A stretch of DNA of 64,000 nucleotides from Dendrophyllia cribrosa. Lineage: Eukaryota; Cnidaria; Anthozoa; Scleractinia; Dendrophylliidae. The stretch covers positions 26,742,932 to 26,806,931 of the forward strand of contig JAJLRJ010000008.1 in the NCBI GenBank assembly GCA_024195265.1. Reading direction: 5' to 3'. Below, one piece after another: positions 1 through 12,500 of the stretch. The notes below the pieces were generated by a model. It searched no databases. It saw nothing but the letters and a program-made list of their open reading frames with translations, and had not been told where the DNA came from. Made by a program: the position numbers and the translations under genes. How positions within the stretch are numbered: the stretch's first letter is position 1; each line of letters begins with the position of its first letter.

Positions 1-1225
1 TTCTTATATATTTTGTCCACTCTTTGTGTGAGAAAAGGCGAATAGTCTTTGGTCCTATTCACGTGTAAAATTAACTTGTGTCTTAATAGCTTCATCTGTT
101 TTGTACTGAGCTGAACATGAACAGTCTACAGCACAAAAAAAGAAGAAAAAAAAACGTCTTGAGACACTTCTGTCCTGTGCGACCAGCAAACAAATAATTT
201 GCCTTCAAGCCAGAGTGAACATTGATACTGGGCATGACATGTCTTGTTTACACATATTGGGCCTGCCGAATATCCAAGCTCCAAGACACCCGTCTCGAGT
301 TTCGTTTGTCCCTAAATGAAGATGCACAATAAAAACAGCGTGGCTTCGCATCGATTCAACAAACAATTTAAACTTTCTTAATTTTCAACGATATATACTT
401 TATTTTCAAAAGTAATAAAACAAGGAAGAAAGAAATCAAACTAAAATTGGACACGAAACTCGAAAAAAGATTATGGATAGCAAATTTTCGAAACAAACGA
501 CACAAAAATAATTAAAGATCAGATATAACAAACAAGTTGGGAAAGAAACTCATTGAAACGGTGAAAAAAAAAGTAGCCTAACGTCTTTGATCTCCGCTTT
601 ATTTTAAAGATTAAAACCTGAATTTTCTTTGCTGACTCACTTCTTGTTTTTTTCAATGAGAATTTGCTTGCTTCTCAAGACAATATCCCCCAGCTGATGA
701 TTTGTTTTATTCCCATCACTTCTCTACTTGGAAATGTATTAACGGAACGCGGGAACAAATTTTCACGAATTTGAAATTCAGACTTTATTGTGTTGGCAAC
801 AAATTTTCCGCGCATCTCCAGCAAGTTCCTGTCCGGTATTTCACGTACGTACCTCAAGATGGCTGCTCGATTTCTACTTCATGGACAACCCTTCCATATA
901 ATTGCCCTTGGAAATGGTGTCCCCTCGGACGACCTATTTTTATAAACCGAACAGTTCCCACGTACCGCATGTTCGTTTTTTAGCAGGAGATGGTCTCCTC
1001 GTCTAGAGGTATGAGAACGCAGAGATTCTTCGTTATCACTGTTGTAAAGACTAATTTGTAATCAATTTAATCGAAATTCATTGATCTGAATAAATTGAGT
1101 ACATTTTCGTGATTTTTGTTTTCGCTATAGTTTGTTTTCACTGGATCTTATTTTGGCGGATCGTTGGAAAACCCGCGAAATTCGCGAAAATTTTATCCTG
1201 CAAAAATTTCATGCAGGTCGAAATG

Positions 1226-1750
1226 TAGGCTCAGTCTCCAGCCGTGGGTGTCTCGATGCGCCCGCGATATCTCCCCACCTCACGGCTGGGCGCACGGCTT
1301 TGGTTATTGTTTACATTGACCAATCAGAAACGAACCCGCCGAAATTTGCGGGGCATAAATTAGCGGGTATTTGCATAAATAAACAAAGATGGTGGACTAT
1401 GCAAGCTTTAACAGGCGGGTTTGAAAATGCTTGCTCGTACGCGCTTCAGAAGTTTGGGTTTGATAATTTCAGGGAGAAACAGAGTCTTGCTATGAAGAAA
1501 CTTATTTTGGGACGAGATGCATTTGTCATTCTACCGAATTTTTTTAATTTTTCAAGCTTTTCCACTAGTGTTGGATCACTTCGAAGGAAAGCAAAGTTCG
1601 CATCAATCTATTCTATTATGTAAATGACGTGTCCATTTTCCGCATAATTGTAATGACGTCATGGACAAGCAACCAAAGCCGTGCGCCCAGCCGTGAGGTG
1701 GGGAGATATCGCGGGCGCATCGAGACACCCACGGCTGGAGACTGAGCCTA
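1226..1750. mobile_element. Pack-MULE-like element with captured RecQ helicase fragment
   Basis: Terminal inverted repeats 1226-1305 and 1671-1750 match at all 80 positions by eye. Flanks are a perfect 9-bp direct repeat GTCGAAATG (1217-1225 and 1751-1759), the target-site length of Mutator-like elements. The 365-bp interior encodes no transposase; it holds a CCAAT word, a possible 5' leader and a plus-strand reading frame resembling the start of a RecQ helicase. Non-autonomous; the identical arms suggest recent insertion. Confidence 0.85.
1399..1540 (+). pseudogene. RecQ-family helicase N-terminal fragment inside the Pack-MULE-like element
   Basis: The frame reads FGFDNFREKQ then LGRDAFVILP. 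In RecQ helicases FGxxxFRxxQ is motif 0 and the next residues after xLP are the Walker A TGxGKS. The match stops just before Walker A, after which the frame reads unrelated sequence to a stop at 1623. It is therefore a truncated copy without ATPase capacity. Confidence 0.65.
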
Positions 1751-1871
1751 GTCGAAATGCGGATCGTGGCGCTTAAAAGCGATTACATCGCGAGGCAAAT
1801 TTAAAAAAAGCAAGCTACAGTATTATCTAATTTAATCTTGATGAAAAGCAACCACATTTTTTCAGACTGTC

Positions 1872-1875
1872 TCAT

Positions 1876-1911
<36 letters not shown>

Positions 1912-1990
1912 CTTTATTTAGACAGGGTGCAAGAAACCACAATCGACAAATGTTGTTTTGATAATTCTAGAAAATTCAGTTTCATATCTT
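1872..1990 (-). mobile_element. Probable LINE 3' tail with (GTT)n, minus strand
   Basis: A (CAA)n run at 1872-1912 is followed by text that on the minus strand reads AATAAAG directly before the trinucleotide tail, the pattern of non-LTR retrotransposon 3' ends. Only a short tail is recognisable. Confidence 0.4.
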
Positions 1991-2362
1991 TTTTTTTGAA
2001 TTGGTTTTGGTTAGGTTGTAAAATCGGTTCATTACAACATAACTCAGTCTATAAATGAAAATGTCATTGCGGTAAACAATAAACGAATTAGATAGTTTGC
2101 AGGAGTGTACTGATTGTTTTTATGGTGTATTTTATTAATTATTGGAAGAAAATATATCCCTACCTTCACAAAATGATTCCGTTTGTTTGCTTATCTTGGC
2201 TTTTTTTTTTTCTTGTCTGGTTTCTTGATGATAACAAACTACACTGACCAGGCATCCTGCCGGAAGGAAAAGAAAGAACTTAGAGAAACAGCCCGTTGAT
2301 AAAGCCCTCAGAGATTCTTGTTCTACCAACTCAGACCAATGTTTGAATTGCTCTGAACAATG

Positions 2363-2533
2363 GGTGGTGGACAAAACACTGACCCTCGGTCCATGGACTA
2401 CCCCGATGGACTACCCTAACCCTAACCCTACCCCCTAGTACTAGTACGTATACTCATTCGAAATAGTATTTTCAAGGGTAGGGGTAGGGTTAGGGTAGTC
2501 CATGGACCGGGGGTCAGTGTTTTGTCCACCACC
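2363..2533. mobile_element. 171-bp MULE-type MITE with telomere-like repeats
   Basis: Inverted ends begin GGTGGTGGACAAAACACTG and pair over about 40 bp with one mismatch. Flanks TGAACAATG (2354-2362) and TGAACAAAG (2534-2542) form a 9-bp target duplication with one change. The arms contain CCCTAA-type repeats. Unit B of the surrounding duplication keeps the uninterrupted target near 3176-3184. Confidence 0.8.
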
Positions 2534-2834
2534 TGAACAAAGAATGTTCAGTTTGCTTGACCAGATGAAGGTTTCTGTTACAAGTCACATTCCAAACGTC
2601 ACAGTTACAGGTCACTAGAATTGCGTACCCGAATTAACCATATTTTTTTAATGATTATATATTTTAAGCCCAAGCTCGTTGGTGGGTTGGTTGGTTGGTG
2701 AGGTTGTGAAATCGGTTCAGTACACAGATAACTTAGTTAAACTGAAAAGTCACCGTGGTTAGCAATAAACAAATTGGATAGTTTTTAGGAGCGTACCGGA
2801 TCTTTTTATGGTTTATCTTATTATCAATTATTTG

Positions 2835-2966
2835 AATATGAATATATGAAAAAATCATATATTTGTGAACTGCGGATGAAACATGAGTGAATTTTCTTCA
2901 GGTTGCTTTTTCAACTGCTTAAGTTGATAGCACACTGAGAGGATCACAAATTTCACTCGTATCAAT
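2835..2966. mobile_element. Insert in duplication unit B, same family as 41514-41656
   Basis: Contains aactgcttaagttgatag and agaggatca words shared with the hairpin element in PITPNM intron 1. Absent from unit A. Confidence 0.5.
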
Positions 2967-4234
2967 TATTAGAAAAAATATATTCCTACCTTCACAAGAT
3001 GATTCCGTTTGTTTGCTTAACCTGGTGTTTTTTTTTTCTTGTCTGGTTTCTTGATGACATGAAACCACACTGACTAGGCCTCCTGCGGGAAGGAAAAGAA
3101 AGAAGAGAAAAAGCCCGTTGATAAAGCCCTCAGGGCTTCTCGTTCTATCAACTTAAAGCAATGTTTTAATTGCTCTGAACAATGCAAAGGATGTTCAGTT
3201 AACTCGACTAGATTAAGACGGGTTTCTTTTATAAGTCACATTCCACACGCCACAGTTACACTGCACTAGAAATGAGCACCCAAATGAACCATACTTTTAC
3301 TATATTGGCACTGTTTAGACTGTTTTTGATAGTTTTTGGACAAATATTAAGGACTTACAATTGTGACCTGCAAAAAACTCTGCCGTATAAATGATTCCAA
3401 TAGTAACTTGACTTTCGCCTGTATTATTTCAAGGTTGTTCTAGAAGACCAATAACTATACTTGACGAGTAAACAGATAGCAACAGTTTTAATACGCCGTG
3501 CCTTGCATTACAGTAAAAAAATTAGTTACCTTTTGGTGAAGAAGATAAGAAATCGCAATTCGCATCCCGTCGCTGCACGTGCTTGCAATGTTCGTCCAGA
3601 AAACAAAGTCTTGGTCATTCAACAGTGGCCAGATTTGTGGCATACATCATGACATTACAGTGTATACGATAAAACCTGTGGCATTGTATCTGGTGCACAC
3701 AAAACTAGTGTAACAAGCTGTTAAGCCGTGGAAGCCATGTTTGATTTCTCGTTCTTGATGCGAGGTGAAGGTGACGATAAAACATGAATAACGAAATACA
3801 AAAATTTGCAATTCAGATTAATTTTTGTCACGTACCGCGTTACTGGACAAGGATTACGGGAAAACTGCAGGATGAAATTCCACGTAGCCTTCACAACACA
3901 TATTTTTTTTTTAAAAAAACAACTTTATTTGCAGTCTTATTCGCTATTAATTTAGCACAATTCAAGTGAAATTTAAGTTACTGGCTTCTAATTACATATT
4001 TAGCTGAGGGGAGTTCATCCGATTTCCCCTAATTTATTTTAATTCACGGTAACGCGATGCCAACAAGTAAAATTTAAATTGAAGTAAAATTTAAATTAAA
4101 GTAAATTGAGCGCAACAAAAAATAGATTTCATAATTTTATACGATCATATTATTTCAAAATATCGTTATTATTTCTATGACAATTTTATACAAAACTAGT
4201 TACAATAATTTTTTCAACCATCACTTGATGTGTT

Positions 4235-4690
4235 AAGGTGTTTCGATACAGTTATCTGGAGACTATACATGCATTTTTTCAATCGTCTTTTAAGCGGTCT
4301 TTTCCAAGTCAGATCAGATGGTTTTGAATTCAAGTTGGGCAAGATATACTTTCTGGTAAAATCGATGTTACCATGACGACGATAAACAAGAAATCAGTAA
4401 AAGTGAAATTTTGCGCATTTAGCTTTCGCAATGAAAATCCCACATAGACATCTTAAAATATGGTATGTGGCATAAACATTTTGCAAGAATAAAAAAATTC
4501 TGTATGTTTCATTTCAAACAATTCGCAATAACATTTTAAACCTTACTATTTGTATACTGATAATAAATTGATCGAGAGATTAACTCTGGTTTTGTGATAT
4601 CACTTCAAGATAGTGGTGAAAATTTCACGTTGATCTGACTTGGAGAAGACTGCTTAAATGCTGATTGAAAAACGTAGGTATCACCTCCAT
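4235..4690. repeat. Inverted-repeat element starting TTAAGGTGTTTCG
   Basis: Arms carrying tcaatcgtcttttaagcggt and its imperfect reverse complement near 4630-4670 flank a central AT-rich part. Probably a MITE; ends are only approximate. Confidence 0.5.
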
Positions 4691-5284
4691 TCTACAATTT
4701 ATCGGCCCATAAACAGAGGTATACTTTATCCACTTCTCTTCTCACAATCCTGGAACTTCCAATATAGTAAGTAGTTTATTGCGCCAATAAACCTACGAGC
4801 CATAGTATAGTCCTTACCTTCTATCAAATAACTACAGATGTCGCTTGGTTTACCAGAACAACATCCATAAGCTCCCTATGGTGAACTGCAAAATCTCTTT
4901 TACATCTAAAGAGCAGGCACTGATAATTTATAATAATTCAGCAATTTATAATAAAACCATGAACGTTAAAAATATTTCTGAAATGTTGACTGTGTTGCAA
5001 CCAATCAGATTTGAGTTGCAGTTTTTCGGTGACTGCTGGAAGACTTTTGTACAAGATCTCACACGTCATTGGTTACTACTTAACATTCCAGAAATATTTT
5101 GGTCGTTCATTGTTTTATTAGCCGCACTGTAAGAAACACAAAATGATCATCTTGTGCGCCTCGAGGTTGCTACCTCTAAGCTACCTCAAACCACACTAAG
5201 ATTAACTAAACTGAACTAGCCAATAATGACGTGCGGAGAATCGCAAGTTCTGTATTGGTCATTCCGCTAGACGTATTATTTTTT

Positions 5285-5402
5285 AGCCTGTTCCAGGCGT
5301 TCAGTTTGTGGGGCGCGAAAGAAAAATCGGGCGCAGGAGAAAAAAACGAGGGCGCGACGCTTGTCGCTGCTTCCCACCATCTAAACGCCTGGAAGAGGCT
5401 AA
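5285..5402. repeat. 118-bp imperfect palindrome
   Basis: agcctgttccaggcgttca at the left is the near reverse complement of the right end, with a G+A-rich middle. The open frames on both strands here are by-products of the palindrome. Confidence 0.55.
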
Positions 5403-6355
5403 TCATTTTTATTCTATTACTCATACAAGATACCAGTGTCTGGAATGTTTTGTCTGGCAATGCAGACTGTTTCATTTCCGTCAGTAAGGCTTTCTCTAAT
5501 TAACTTTTTGTTAGATCCAACGCTCGGTCATAAACATGAAGAATGTTTATTAAACAGAAAAAATCTGCACTGAATAAGGACTGGATGACCCCCACTTCGC
5601 TCGACTCCTGTTTTGTAATAAGGTCATACAGTCTACCGGCTCACTTTGTGAAAAGGCTTCGTCGATAAAGCGTTCTTAACTACTATTCTGTTAGTCAAGA
5701 AATTGACTCATGTGATACACTCCTGGTATAGAGTAATCCAGAGTTCTGTAAAATAATGAAGAGAAAGTTTAATTTCAGTACAGCAGTAAACAATACTAAA
5801 ATCATGCGTAAAAACGTTTTATTTATTCTATTGTTTTCGGCTTAGAGATAGTTGCACATGTTTATGGAGAATTGTGAAGGAAAAATTCACGGGGCAGATA
5901 ACCAAGCCAATCCCCATTCACTTCTCTTAAAGTCGGCTAAAGACTACAAAACAGTCGTTTTTCTCTCTCAAAACTTGCGGCGGGAGGTGTGAACCGCCGA
6001 AAGCGCGAAGCACTAAGCACAATCCAGACCTTTGTTTAGCTTGGAAGATCGCGCAAGTTCTTGCCACGGCGCAACACAAAAGAAAATGGACTGTTTGGCA
6101 GTCTAACTCAAGACTGAACCCACCGTATACACACACGTTACCATGCAATACCTTTTTGCTTTTTTCATTGCATTTGCCCTTACATAAAATGAGAATTACA
6201 CGCACAGAAAAAGTGAAGAGAAATCTCTTCCGGTAAAAAAAAATAAATTAAAACTTTTCGTACAAGCGGTAAGCTTATCGATACTCCACGGAAAACGTCT
6301 TGGGATGCTGCCAACCTTAATGTTACAAATGTAACATTGATTATGATTTATCCTG

Positions 6356-6361
6356 TTTATT
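6356..6361 (-). terminator. Polyadenylation signal of the P2X gene
   Basis: Minus-strand AATAAA about 26 nt after the inferred stop codon at 6388. Its placement supports ending the gene here. Confidence 0.6.
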
Positions 6362-6387
6362 ACTATAAGCAAAATATATAAAAAACA

Positions 6388-6519
6388 TCAGTGATAATAT
6401 TGACGGCTATTTACCTCGGATTCTTCTTCTGGATCATTCACATACTGGTATTTTTGCTCTCTGTAGTAGGACTTCCTTTTCACCACGTACAACACAACTA
6501 CATCACACAGCACTGTCGC
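6388..6519 (-). CDS. P2RX4: P2X terminal exon and choice of C-terminus
   Basis: Encodes the end of TM2 and the cytoplasmic tail with YREQK. At 6413-6414 there is a usable splice donor (GAG followed by gtaaat), but reading through adds only eight codons (VNSRQYYH) to a TGA at 6388-6390. An AATAAA signal on the minus strand lies 26 nt further on, and no plausible downstream exon was seen in 1-6387. The read-through end is therefore preferred; a distant last exon spliced from 6415 remains possible. Confidence 0.72.
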   Translation of the reverse strand, partial: ATVLCDVVVLYVVKRKSYYREQKYQYVNDPEEESEVNSRQYYH

Positions 6520-9500
6520 CTATAATAGATGAGAAATAATTGGTTAACCCTTATTATGCTAAATCCGGATTATTCCGCGATTTGGAGGAATGGCAATTCA
6601 ACCACTTGTGACGTCACTAATTCACACGTCAGCAGATTCTTTTGATATGCAACTAATACAGGTTGGAGAGATCTTTACACAGGACTGTCCATTTTGAATA
6701 TCGCCTGCATTCTGACAGAGCTAATGGAAAAAAAACGTGGTCAGTTTTTGGTGCAAAATTGGTGGTAAAACAGGCCAATATATCTGTACTTGATCATGGT
6801 CTCCTTTCCAGGGCTTACCATTGATAAAGATCAAAACTTTTCAGGCCAGAAGAAAGGATGTACAGAGTAGAAGGTAGAGAGAATAAGAAAGCAGAGAAAA
6901 ACGAAAAGGAACGGAGCAAGGAAAAAAAATCGGAACAGTTCCGCAAAAAAAAAAGAAAGAAAAAAGTCCAAATTTTGGCTTATGCGCATGCGCCAAAGTG
7001 AAACATTGTATATTTTTACATGAAAACCTCATAAAAATCTTAGTACAGTGTGAGAAAGTGCATTTCTAGCAAAGTTTAGAGAAATTCAGCACCGTAGTGC
7101 CAAAAAAAATCAATTTAACGGTAAAAAAACGTGTTTTTTTTTTAGTAATTTCAGCATATTAAGGGTTAAGAGACACATTAAACTCATTGCCAATGGATGA
7201 GCTTGGGAGCCGGGTGCCTGATGCGATACATACACAGCAACAAGGTATCCATAGCAACACTGCGAGCAATATTGATCCTTGAACATCAGCAGAATGAAAT
7301 GCATATGAAATGCAATACACAACGGAAGCCCCACGTATCCCCCATGAGCCGCCTCACAGGTCAGAAGGCGAAACAGCTGACCGCATTGGCTCGAGATTAT
7401 CTGTGCCTAAATAATGTTTAGCCACATTAAATAGTTGAAAAGGTCTTTTAAAGTGACAATGTATTAATAAAGTACACTATTCCAGATCGAATGAGCACAT
7501 TTCGTGGATGCAAAGAGGATTAAACAGCCAAAAAATGATCAACTTACGATTCCAAGAAGAGCAAGCCCAGAGCCTAAATTGACAAACAACGGAACAACAC
7601 TGAATTTACCACCCTGAAAGGCAAACAATAAAATAAAACAACTGTTTTAGTTACGGTGACGGAAATCGCTTGCAATACAATACAATACAATACAATTTTA
7701 CTCTACTCATAACAATAGATATATACATTTTACAAGAACACACTAAACAAGAAAAACTACAGATAATATAATACTTATAAAATATAAATTAACATTAGAG
7801 CCTTTCGTTAAAATTTAGGTAAATGCTTGCTTTTATCGGTTTGGGTACATACGTGGAGACCTTCTGTGCAATACTGCTGACAATAATGCAAGAACACGAG
7901 CCCTCAGTTGCTGGAAATCATGCATCAAAAAATATGCGTGCCGCGCGCAAAATTAAAAGAAAATTTGTCAGTTCACTTGTTGACGCTCAGAGCGGTTTAC
8001 AATTGAGTGTCAAAAGTAACTTTTGTCAGTTCACTTGTTGACGCTTAGAGCGGTTTACAATTGAGTGTCAAAAGTAACTTTGCGATTGCTTTGGTTTTGC
8101 ATTGCTACGCTTTGTGATCCAATCAGAATCAAAACCAAAACCAACTGCTAGTTGTTGGCATGCGTTTTCCCGCGCTTAGGATGGCTACATGAACATGTAA
8201 AATTTGCTTTGAGTTCTGATTGGTTCATTGGACTGGGTACGCCTGTTCTGATTGGTCAGAGTTGGTACTATGTTTTTAGTTTTACAATACTCAAGTAAAA
8301 ACTGCTCTATAAAACCTGAGGTAATACAAGCTCCAGAAAACTCATTAACCACACAACTAACGCTATATTAAACTCCCTTCGTAATACGTTTTGGTATTAA
8401 ATTGCAAACCAATCAAAGTAAAATGCAATGCACAGTACGTTTAATGTTTCAATCGAGAGGACCTGAATGCATACATGTAGCACAAATCATGCCTTAGTAA
8501 CATACCTGACCATACACCATGACAACATAGCGGATTCCATAAGCTTTAAACAAGGTTCGGTGCAACTTTCCACCCTTTTCATAGTACCTGGCATATCTAG
8601 AAAAAAAAAACAGATATGAAAAAAAAATGCATCATTTAGTGAAGAAAGACGTCTAAAAGATAGTTTATACTACACAAGTGAAAAGCCAGCCAAAAATAAT
8701 TACTTTTTTTCTGACAAATTAATGTGAAAAAAAAATTGTGTGAGAAATTCAGAAAAATGCCTGAGGTGTACAGCAAATACTATTCTGCGTACGAGTAGCT
8801 CATCAGAGTGCGCAAAAAATAATATCTACTAGTATATGGTATATTAGTACAAGCCAAACCTGTCGGTAGTGTTTTCCGCATGCTCCTTTGCCTACTTGAA
8901 CTCGGAACCCTGCTAGCGGCATTATTCTGGATTTTGTGTGCAAGTTTTTTTCCCCATTTGTCAGAAATCAAGTAAATATGTTTGGCTGGCTACCCACTGG
9001 TTTGGTATATACTAAAACAATTAGAGCAGTTTTCAATTGAGTGTCGTAAAACCAAAACCAAAGTAATTACTCTGACCAATCACAGCAGTCGTAAACAATC
9101 CAATGAACCAATCAGAGCTCGAAGCAATTACATGTCGCGGGCGCCAAGCGCGGGAAAACGCGTGCGAGCAAGTCACGATTGGTTTTGGTTTTACTTCTGA
9201 TTGGTCGAGAAAGTGGCGCGAGATTTTTTAGCCAATCACAAAGCGTAGCAATGCAAAACCAAAGCAATTGTGTAATTACTTTCGACAGTCAATTGAAAAC
9301 TGCTCTATTTACATTGTACCTCAGTGTCGGTGAAGAGTTCTTATCTAAAGTACAGAGATATAAACATATTTAATAGGTTACCTGAAGTTATACCCTGCAG
9401 CAATTGGGGCATCAGCATCATCAAGCCTGGAAAATACAACATGACAACAATTAACATACCATGCACTTGGTCACACACTTTCAGTCTTCAACATGTACCC

Positions 9501-12500
9501 ATCAAATAATGGGTGTATACTTAAGGTGGCTCCGTATAGTATTTTGGCGCGCGAGGCACGGGCACAAAAATGCCGGGAGCGCGCATTTGTTTATTTTGAT
9601 GACGTCACGAAAATAAAGAGGTTTTTATGGTAGCTAAAACGTTTATCGCGTGCATTCCACATGGTAAATGTTTATAAAAATTGACGAATTGGTAGGATTT
9701 TCTTGGTTCGTGATTACAAAAAAAGACAGCAATTTTTGTTGATACACAAACCCAATAAACATAAAAAACGAAAAAATTGATTACCGATTTTTTTATTGCT
9801 TTGTCAGATTAGACTTACTGAATGTTTCTTCTGTTTCACCAAAAATCATTAATATTTACCGTGTAAAAACCGAGAAAATCCGTTGAGAGGTTTGCTAGCC
9901 TTGAACAACAAGCCCAACAACTCAATCATTGGTTGCCATGGTAGCGAGACAAGACTGCCAAATTAGACTTCTCCGTAAATGAGAAAGCCTAAGCTACGTG
10001 TATTTGTATATTACATGTATGCCTAGTGTATATTTTATTTGAAAGACTGGCCAATAACTAAATGGAGCCACCTTAATTTATTTCTGTGTAGATGTTATCC
10101 TAAATTCTTGATGGTTATAAATTTTCAAGATATTTTACAAAGTGAAATTACCTTCTAAATGTGTACTTGGGTTGACAGGAATAAGTTAAAGAATCAAAAT
10201 CACAATCCCAGTTGATAATAATGGCCATTACACCACCCTGAGGAGAGAAAATAGATACATTTAACACATATATTTGTGTAACTTATACTCTTTTTTTAAT
10301 GACTCCAGCTCTTTATCAAAACTGGAATGGTCACCTCAGGTAGATGAACAAACTTTTATGATAAAATCTTATGGCAGGGGTGTAGCAAAGAAAACAATTA
10401 GCAGGCTCATTAACATGCCCAGACGTTTTTCTGGCTTGTCCAGCTTCAAAATCACCGCAAGTCTTAGTTTTCTAGTGAAATTTCAGCCGGTGATAAGTTC
10501 TCTTTCAGCTGGTTAAAATAATTAGCCGCACCCTGTTTTGGTGTGACCATTTAAATGAAAGCTCTTCAGCAGCACTTTCCTTTGGTGTGGTTTGTTTTTC
10601 AGCATTTTATAAAATACAGTTTAAGATTTTCTGTAATTTTAATTTTGGACACGTTGATAGTGTAAGGGTAATCCAAAAATTATTGTCAGAAGTTCAGTAG
10701 TGTTACCTTATAAGCCAATGCATTGTAATCTTCCCCTGCTTCCTTGACGATAGTTCCCAGTTTGATGATGGGGCAGAAAGGGTCGCTAACAGGGTCGTAA
10801 ACACACTTCTTTAGATAAGATGCTTTTTTATTGGGTGGAATGTTTCGCCTGTGAGACAAAAAGGAGAACAAGCATTATTCGGCACAGCACACAAAAGGTG
10901 ACAAGAACATTTATGAACCAGCTACCTAGTAGACATGTATCTGTGTATGTAAAAACAATCAAGTACTGTTTAACACCAAGTGATAGCCACCACTATTGTC
11001 ACCACCATCATTGTCATCACAATCGCCGTTATCATGGGTATAATATGGAAACTAACACATACCATTGACATTGCCATCACTGCTGCCAATGCCACGATTA
11101 TCACCGACATGAACATTATCACGTTCACCTTATTAATCATCACTGTCATCGTCATCATCACAATTGCCATTATTATGAGCATTATGAACACTAACACATA
11201 CCACTGACATTGCCGTCACCGCCATCATTATAATCCCTTTATCACCGTCACCTTATTCAATATCACTGTTGTCATCATCAACATCATCACTGCCAACGCC
11301 CTCATCACTGTCATTATCACCATCATTGTCATTATCACCACAAAAACCACCATCATTATTCATCATCATCACCATGACAACCATCATCAGTATAATCGTC
11401 ATCATCATCATAATCATCACTGCCAACATGACTGTTATCATCTCCATCATTGTCGTTATCACTACTTAACAATCACCATCATCATCATAACTATGACAAC
11501 CATCATCGGTATAATAATCATCATCAACACCTTCAATGACAACAAGAGCAGCAGCAAAAAGGTGGAAGTCCTTATGTACAATATTCAACAAAGTTTATTC
11601 ATGAACTGCAGCTAACCATGCACAGACATTCGTGATTTAAAGGGAGGGTTTCACGGTTTGGCGCATGTGCAAGCTATGATGTAATCCGTTTTATTTCATT
11701 GTTTAGACCAATCGAAAGCGAGTAGATAACTTCGGCGGGAAATTTGCCCGTGAAAATGTCGCGGTCAGTCAGCTGAATGAATGGATGATTATGCATACCC
11801 ATGTGGCCATGAAAGCCACCAGAGTGTAGAATAAATTCTTCGGGTCAAAGGTTTTATTCAGTGTTGACTTTGTTGGTGTTTTTCGTTGAAATTCTCTGTA
11901 AATTTTGGTCATCCTTACCTTTGTTTGGACTAATTATAGTGTGTGAAGTAAATGTGAGTGGTTTTTTTTATCGATAAAATAGGTAAGAAAGCGAATAAAG
12001 TATTTTAATCTGTGCACATGCGCCGAACTGTGAAACCATCCCTTTAAGTCGATGAAGTGCTTTTAAGTAAGAGTGTTTTTTTAATTTTTAATACTTACAC
12101 AGACTCTTTAAATTTTGGCCACTGGACACTGTTCTTTATTAGCACAGTGAAATCTTCAGTATCCAAAAGTGGAACTCCTTTCCTGTACAGAAAATAAAAA
12201 CACTTATTAGCACTGACACAAGTCTGTCAAAAAATAACTTGCAGACAAACTTTGGCACAACTAAACCACGCAGGCTAATTGTTCCTTAATAATTTTAAAT
12301 AAGTTATTTCTGTAATACATTGTAAATTCTCTGAGTTGTAACTTGTAAATAATAATTTTAATGTCACCATGCACCTGCCATGATTAGCCTGTGCTATTTG
12401 CAGGTGGTGTCAATTCTGTACATATTTAAAAATCAATAAAATTGTTGTTGTAGCGAGCCAAGTTCTAGGTTAACCATAACATTTTAAATGATTATCTGTG

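Larger units (their letters stand above)
2002..3290. repeat. Local tandem duplication, about 0.6-kb units
   Basis: Unit A (about 2002-2640) and unit B (about 2690-3290) share long colinear words, for example gttgtgaaatcggttca-like starts, ttcacaaRatgattccgttt, and ttaattgctctgaacaatg. Unit A is interrupted by the element at 2363-2533 and unit B by a different insert at about 2835-2966. No coding potential seen. Confidence 0.75.
3291..6355. other. Region downstream of P2X without a recognised gene
   Basis: Apart from the two repeats listed at 4235-4690 and 5285-5402, only short AT-rich open frames occur (for example 4845-5132 and 5927-6205); none has a recognisable domain or splice context. 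The first 1216 bases of the window are likewise without supported features. Confidence 0.5.

Noticed and set aside
2400..2500. Interstitial telomere
   Set aside because: Only two or three CCCTAA units on each arm of a MITE.
5927..6205. Possible extra P2X C-terminal exon (minus)
   Set aside because: No P2X-like tail and no convincing acceptor; the earlier stop with a polyadenylation signal is simpler.
10970..11469. Met/Ile- and Asp-rich open frames
   Set aside because: Translation of the CAT triplet satellite in P2X intron 5.
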